Assembly: GCA_000697335.1 (NCBI GenBank)
Contig: JNEM01012109.1
Location: 1 to 22,783 of the forward strand
DNA: 22,783 nucleotides
Direction: 5' to 3'
DNA from: Conidiobolus incongruus B7586
Taxonomy: Eukaryota > Entomophthoromycota > Entomophthoromycetes > Entomophthorales > Conidiobolaceae
The position numbers and the translations under genes are program-made. Below are positions 18,620 to 22,783 of the stretch, piece after piece; the first letter of the stretch is position 1; every line of letters starts with the position of its first letter. Under the pieces are notes generated by a model that was not told the DNA's origin, ran no database searches, and worked only from the letters and a program-made list of their open reading frames with translations.

Positions 18620-19815
18620 TGATAATTCACCAATAAATTACATGAGTACAATTGCCGTCATTGGGCTTAAATAAAGTCTGATTTATTATAAAAATTAATT
18701 AATAATTGAATTGATAAGAGTATTTGGCATTTAGGCGTTTAGAAATAATGTAAAATTACAAATTGCGTCAAACTTGTTGACATAACAGATTAGCTCAAGT
18801 ATTAATCCTCTAATTAATTATTACACTCATTTTTCCAATACTTGATATTCATGATAAATATAAATTTTTAACTTTAAATTCATTATGAAAAAAAATAAGA
18901 AATATAAGTCATTAACTAAAATATAAAATATACAATATAATCATAATAATAAAATTTTAAAAATATTATTATTCATATAATTAATTATAATTTTAATCAT
19001 CCGTCACAATTTTAATGATCGAAAAAAAATTACACAAAAAAGTAACTAATAGCCAATTTAATTAAATTCAATTTGCCAAATTATTCTTAAAAACTCGTAT
19101 TATTTAAAATATATATTTTCTGTTATTATTGAAAATGATTAAAATGGTTAAAATGTTTAATTTGGTTAATAATTGATAATTAATTTCAAAAGTTAATACA
19201 TTATTATAATATATTAGATGTTTTAAATTGTTGATAATAATCCGGTAATTTGATTCCAAAATTTTTTAATGGTATATATGCTTCTGGTCTAATTATCAAT
19301 GTCTGTATTTTAAATATCAATGATATCAATAATTAATCTAAAATATCTAACATGGGTATGATCATTTGATTTTGATATATATAATGTATGATATTGTAAT
19401 GAACATATAGCTTATGTTTTCATAAGAATGTTGCGATTTATATGATTAATTTTAACCATTACACCAAATATTATTGACATTTTCTAATGTAACCATATAT
19501 ACATCTTTATGGTTAAAAACAGTGTTAACTCATTACGTGTAAACCTATTAAAATTTAACACAATAATCAATAACACAATATAACAATATTTTAGTTGATT
19601 TGAAAAAAAAGAATTTTTTGAAATTCAATTTGATACTCATATGATTATCTTATCAATTGTCAAAAATAATAATTAGCAGGAAAATATTAAAATCAATCAA
19701 TTTTTAACTATACAATTATGGCTAATGTATTTAGAAAATTAGACAGAAACATCTTTTCTATATAAGATCGTCTTTGAATTATGGTACTTGGTTTATGAAA
19801 TAATGAATTTTGATC
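18620..19815. other. Upstream region of the repeat gene and AT-rich spacer
   Basis: About 1.2 kb without a supported gene. The first 250 bp (to about 18870) is less AT-rich and probably holds the distal promoter of the minus-strand repeat-protein gene. The rest is low-complexity AT sequence. Confidence 0.4.
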
Positions 19816-19989
19816 ATGAGTAGAAATAAATCAACTTATACAAGTGGACTTGTAAACGGTGTATTTGACTTATGGCATGGATATGATGATATGCTGAACA
19901 TAATATTTCAAATCAAATATTTATATCAAATATATTCAATTATTTTAGAACGAAGTTCTATTAATATATCATTACAACTATATTTTTAA
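19816..19989 (+). CDS. Doubtful 57-residue open frame
   Basis: ATG at 19816 opens MSRNKSTYTSGLVNGVFDLW and runs to a TAA. The first 27 residues are of balanced composition, while the rest is the Ile/Tyr-rich type expected of AT DNA. I recognise no family. It may be a fragment of a dead gene. Confidence 0.15.
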   Translation: MSRNKSTYTSGLVNGVFDLWHGYDDMLNIIFQIKYLYQIYSIILERSSINISLQLYF

Positions 19990-20165
19990 TATATTGATTT
20001 GGTATATACACTTGATAATATGATGTATATTGAAAACTAATTCCTATTTATTATGTTTTTTTTGAATAATAATATATAAAATATAGTCAATAAAACTTAA
20101 GTAATTAAATTATTGATGAAAATGATTTAATTTATTTTAAAATAAATATATGCTCTTACACATTA

Positions 20166-20582
20166 CCGACCGTATTAATTTTAAAAGATTTCAAGTTTAA
20201 TATACTTTGCAATATAAATGGCGTAGTTAAATCTTTTAGTCACTTACTCGGTCGGACTAGTCAGACTTTACAATGTTAAAACTATAACATTATTGAAAAA
20301 AGAACAGAAATTTATCCATTTTAGCGAATATATGATTTATGAATAGTAATTAAACTATGAAATATAAGTTAGTAATATTTCAAGAATATTCTTCAGGATT
20401 AAAGAATTGCTAAAAGATCTAAAGTATATACTAAATCAATTATAATTATCCATATTGGAACAGGATGGATATATTCAAACCCAAAGCTTGGACTGTTCGT
20501 AATACAATATTGCTCCAGCTCTTGATGGATGAAGTTCAAGGTGTCGAGAGTATCCCTTCCTGATGATTCATTCATCGGTCGG
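20166..20582. promoter_or_regulatory. Three CGGTCGG words in 420 bp
   Basis: CCGACCG at 20166-20172 and CGGTCGG at 20249-20255 and 20576-20582. CGG repeats are the half-sites of fungal Zn2Cys6 factors. The third copy lies inside the coding-like frame at 20399-20608, so only the first two are candidate upstream or downstream sites. Confidence 0.2.
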
Positions 20583-20812
20583 ACCAAGAAGCTCTCCAAT
20601 ACTATCATTAATAAAGTGAATTAATAAACATTTATTTTTAGATCAAGTTTCACCAATTCGATTGAATTTGGTTGAAATTGGATAGATTTTATGAAACAAT
20701 ATTGACTCATACGGTACTTAGGAGATGATCCTTTAGATAGTTTGTTCGTGTCCACCTTCTTGCGAGAAATTACTAGGTTGATTGGGCTAGGTGGATTTTG
20801 GGGTGATTTCAA
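20399..20812 (-). CDS. Unrecognised gene or relic, possibly two exons
   Basis: Two adjacent minus-strand open stretches of balanced composition. The first (20812-20621) has no ATG before residue 35 (MSQYCFIKSIQF, ATG at 20710). The second (20608-20399) reads RDTLDTLNFIHQELEQYC and GFEYIHPVPIWIIIID to a TAA. A 60-bp intron from GTGAAA (20653) to TTGGAG (20594) would join them in frame, as ...NSIEL then SFLVRP.... The last 20 residues are hydrophobic. I recognise no family. The lack of an early ATG and of a clear promoter leaves open a truncated or dead gene. TTTATTAATGATAG near the 3' side offers branch-point-like sequence. Confidence 0.4.
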
Positions 20813-20829
20813 TGTAGGAAATTATTTAT

Positions 20830-22783
20830 TCATTTACTGAATAAACCTGATCTGGATAAGTTTTTTTATAAATTAAAATATACTAATATTTCTATTTGAA
20901 ATTGACTAAAATATTACAATTTAATATTTATAATAAAATAAAAATTTAATTTTAAGTATAAAAGTTATATAAATTGAATTATTTAATTTTAAATCAAAAA
21001 TCAAAGTTAATAATCATTTATTTGAAATTAAATATTCTCATATTAATTTTATTTTTAAAATAATTCTTATAATTATCGCCATTCAAAATGAATTGTATAT
21101 AAATTATCACATTACAATCAATCAATAAATAACTTGGCAATTTATTGAAATCTTTGCTTTATATCAGTAATAATTGATTGATCAGTGAAATAAACAATTT
21201 GTTCCTATAAGTGGCAATAGCTCTATTTGGTAGTATTTACATATATGGTTAATTGCTAAGAATTCTACTATTTGAAATTTGATCAGTTAAATATGCTAAT
21301 TATTTATATATTTTGAGAATGTAATGCATTTTATAGAAGTTTTATGATTAGAATTAATTAAAATATATAATATTAGTTAAATTTTTACTTTTATTTATTG
21401 AATATAATATAAAAATTTGGTTAATAATTTAAACTTAATTTTAGTTAAAATTTTAATAATATAATCAATTATATATTTAATTTTATAAATTGAATTTTTT
21501 TTCTCCTTATATTTTTTAAATTATAAAATAAAATAATATCAATTGAAATCAAATATGATATAATTAATATCTAATACATTTTTTAACCAAGGTCAATAAT
21601 ATCATAATATTTAGGATTATTTTGTATTATATATATAATTCTAAGATTTAAGTTTCAAAAAATTTTTTATAATTAATATTGCTGGATTTCTTTGATTAAT
21701 TTAGGTATTTAATAAACTTTTGTCAAAAGCTAGATTTATTATTAGTAAATGAGTAGTTATATTGCTAAACAAAATAATAACTTTTAAATCTCAATAAATT
21801 ATTATTTAATATAGAATCTTAAATATAAATAAGAATATTAATTATATTTTTGAAATAATTATCTAAATTATAATATACTTATATAATTATTATATGGTTT
21901 TTTTATAGCTAAAGTTTGTAAAAAATAAAGAAGATAAAATTTAAATTTATATTTATTCTATATTTTAATTTAACAATAATATTTTATATTTTTTATAAAT
22001 TAACTATTGCTATATTAAATTTCCTAAATGAAAATATAATCAAATAATGATAATATAATGATTATAAAATAAATTAAAATTATTTAATTAGATAATAATA
22101 ATAAAATAAATAGTTAATAATATTTCCAATAATTACTATATATTTATTGATCAAAGATTTTAAAAATTAAATATATTAATATTATAAAATTAATCCAAAA
22201 TTCATTTATTTTAATATATTATAATTTTAATTTAATTTAAAATTATATTAAAATATAGACCTTATATAATAGGGTCAATATATATAAGTTATTTCAATAT
22301 AAATAATATGAGAAAAAAGTCCTTATTTATTTGGTAATGGTTCCCTTATTTATATGTAAAAGTTGGTAAGAGTTCAAAGGTAAAATAAGACAAGATAAGA
22401 TCAAGTAAATAAAAAGATAAGAAAAAGCAAGCAAATATGATTGATATGTTATGATGATAATAAAGTGATCTAATCCATGACATCTTACAATAAATAATTA
22501 TTATAACTATTATATTTTAAAATATAATTAATATTATGCTTTTATTATTTAATTAATTAAGATATTATTTTTAAATACTTGATATTAATTTTAACTATTA
22601 TTATTAATATAAATATATTCTAATATTATAATTTTATTTAAATAATATTTTATTCTATAAAATATTAATTTTTTAACTTAATTATTAATATAAAAAAAAA
22701 GTTAAAAATATCAAATATTATATTATATTTATCAAAAATTAATTTTAATTTATTTTTGATTTTCAATAATAATTTTATATTTT
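20830..22783. other. Very AT-rich terminal stretch, no gene seen
   Basis: Nearly 2 kb with no supported frame, RNA gene or long repeat. The one textured part is 22310-22500, which is purine-rich on the plus strand and holds two GATAAG words. Confidence 0.5.
22394..22421 (+). promoter_or_regulatory. Paired GATAAG sites in a purine-rich tract
   Basis: GATAAG at 22394-22399 and 22416-22421, 22 bp apart in the same orientation, within an A/G-rich run from about 22370 to 22435. GATA-type zinc-finger factors bind such pairs in fungi. No adjacent gene is visible in the window, so the role is open. Confidence 0.2.

Noticed and set aside
20830-22783. Centromere or replication-origin candidate, because of extreme AT content
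   Set aside because: The whole window is AT-rich, and no ordered satellite or consensus was visible to single this stretch out.

Overview
The window looks like nuclear DNA from an extremely AT-rich, early-diverging fungus. A Conidiobolus-like or other zoopagomycete fungus is my inference, not something the sequence proves. The intact genes are monocistronic and eukaryotic in layout: they have TATA boxes, long AT-rich spacers, AATAAA-type 3' signals and no ribosome binding sites. They stand out as GC-richer islands in very AT-rich DNA. All four well-supported genes lie on the minus strand.

Layout. Positions 169-6271 hold a decayed Ty3/gypsy LTR retrotransposon on the plus strand. Its right-hand LTR abuts a third LTR copy in inverted orientation. 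Positions 6770-7451 hold a broken, unrecognised gene with an Asn/Gln/Tyr-rich tail. Positions 8747-9289 (minus) encode a BTG/Tob-family antiproliferative protein. Positions 11820-12287 and 13510-13974 (both minus) are tandem paralogous Cu-only-type superoxide dismutases. Positions 15763-18522 (minus) encode a 919-residue secreted proline-rich protein built from three repeat arrays. Positions 20399-20812 (minus) hold an unrecognised, possibly two-exon gene or relic. The last 2 kb is AT-rich sequence with no gene that I can see.

Between the intact genes are several short, GC-richer, coding-like islands (about 10085-10192, 11101-11690 and 14983-15180). They read like fragments of dead host genes; two faintly resemble seven-helix receptor segments. 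No CG dinucleotide is visible in the first 7.1 kb, whereas CG is present in the genes. This suggests methylation-linked C-to-T decay of the transposon-bearing part.

No pathway links the genes. The dismutases and the repeat protein fit the surface or stress biology of a host-associated fungus. The BTG/Tob protein is a likely regulator of mRNA deadenylation. I found no tRNA, rRNA, CRISPR array or clear new multi-gene system. The most distinctive items are the leaderless, sequon-rich dismutase pair, one with a myristoylation-type N-terminus, and the homogenised repeat gene with a strong G-quadruplex candidate.
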